The notes under the pieces are model-generated. The model worked only from the letters and a program-made list of their open reading frames with translations, searched no databases and had not been told where the DNA came from. From Lichenostomus cassidix (Eukaryota > Chordata > Aves > Passeriformes > Meliphagidae), in NCBI GenBank assembly GCA_008360975.2, contig CM039184.1, positions 47,501,797 to 47,565,796 on the forward strand: a stretch of 64,000 nucleotides of DNA, given 5' to 3'. How positions within the stretch are numbered: position 1 is the first letter of the stretch; each line of letters starts with the position of its first letter. Shown here one piece after another: positions 63,801 through 64,000 of this stretch. The translations under genes and the position numbers were made by a program.

Positions 63801-64000
63801 TGTTTTCTGTCTTATTATCCCAATGGCTCTGCCTGGACTCCACTGAGTTTGGATTTACTGTAATTTATACTGGAAACAATAGGTAGGCCTGTGTTGCTAA
63901 AGAAAACAATTGAGATTAGAAGATATTAATAAAGCAAAATATTTGTACATAGCCCTTGTAAGTTCTGCTTAAATTTCCTAAATGTGAAAATATCTTCCCA
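57855..64000. other. 5' flank of GRXCR1, no gene seen
   Basis: This is AT-rich sequence with only short chance frames (none over about 100 codons). It has a short A run near 63773-63789 and a paired GATGCTTCTGCT at 60753-60764 and 60779-60790. I see no CR1, LTR, RNA gene or exon here. Confidence 0.6.

Overview
This is a gene-poor, AT-rich vertebrate genomic window, almost certainly from a bird. It carries several CR1 LINE copies, whose 3' ends show the usual ATTCTATGATTCTGTGATTC-type tail. It has no Alu- or B1-like SINEs, and it contains a compact single-copy gene with bird-like coding sequence. A songbird is my weak guess from the look of the retroviral LTR; the species cannot be fixed from the sequence.

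The only host gene I can support is GRXCR1 (glutaredoxin and cysteine-rich domain containing 1), on the minus strand. All four coding exons are present and join in phase 0: exon 1 at 57317-56922, exon 2 at 23362-23123, exon 3 at 16006-15941 and exon 4 at 14282-14103. They encode 293 residues (132+80+22+59), or 310 if an upstream in-frame ATG is used. The domain order is a disordered acidic N-terminus, a glutaredoxin-like fold, and a C-terminal tail with four CxxC pairs. Every splice site reads GT...AG. Positions 1-14000 are 3' flank and 57430-64000 are 5' flank; neither shows a gene.

Intron 1 (about 33.6 kb) holds a complete, young, env-less endogenous retrovirus at 27151-33114. It lies on the minus strand, in the same sense as GRXCR1. 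It has two 511-bp LTRs that differ at three positions by eye, a 5-bp target duplication (ATCCC), an 18-nt tRNA-Lys-type primer binding site and a polypurine tract. Gag, protease, reverse transcriptase, RNase H and integrase lie in one continuous reading frame of 1628 codons. That frame starts at an ATG at 32545 and ends in a TAA touching the 3' LTR. It is broken by eleven stops, nine TAG and two TGA, with no frameshift, and the RT active site reads YIDN. This is far more damage than the LTR divergence allows and looks like G-to-A editing before or at integration. The Gag-like part is unusual: it opens with several membrane-spanning segments and has no visible zinc knuckle.

Other features are five CR1 copies (26998, 38497, 40072, 47484 and 57741), a (GGAT)n(GGAA)n microsatellite, an (AGAGGG)n purine tract about 330 bp upstream of the GRXCR1 start, several short tandem duplications, and a GC-rich patch in intron 1 with three RFX X-box-like motifs about 60 bp apart. 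The last is a candidate hair-cell or ciliary enhancer. The rest of the sequence is ordinary AT-rich intron and intergenic DNA.
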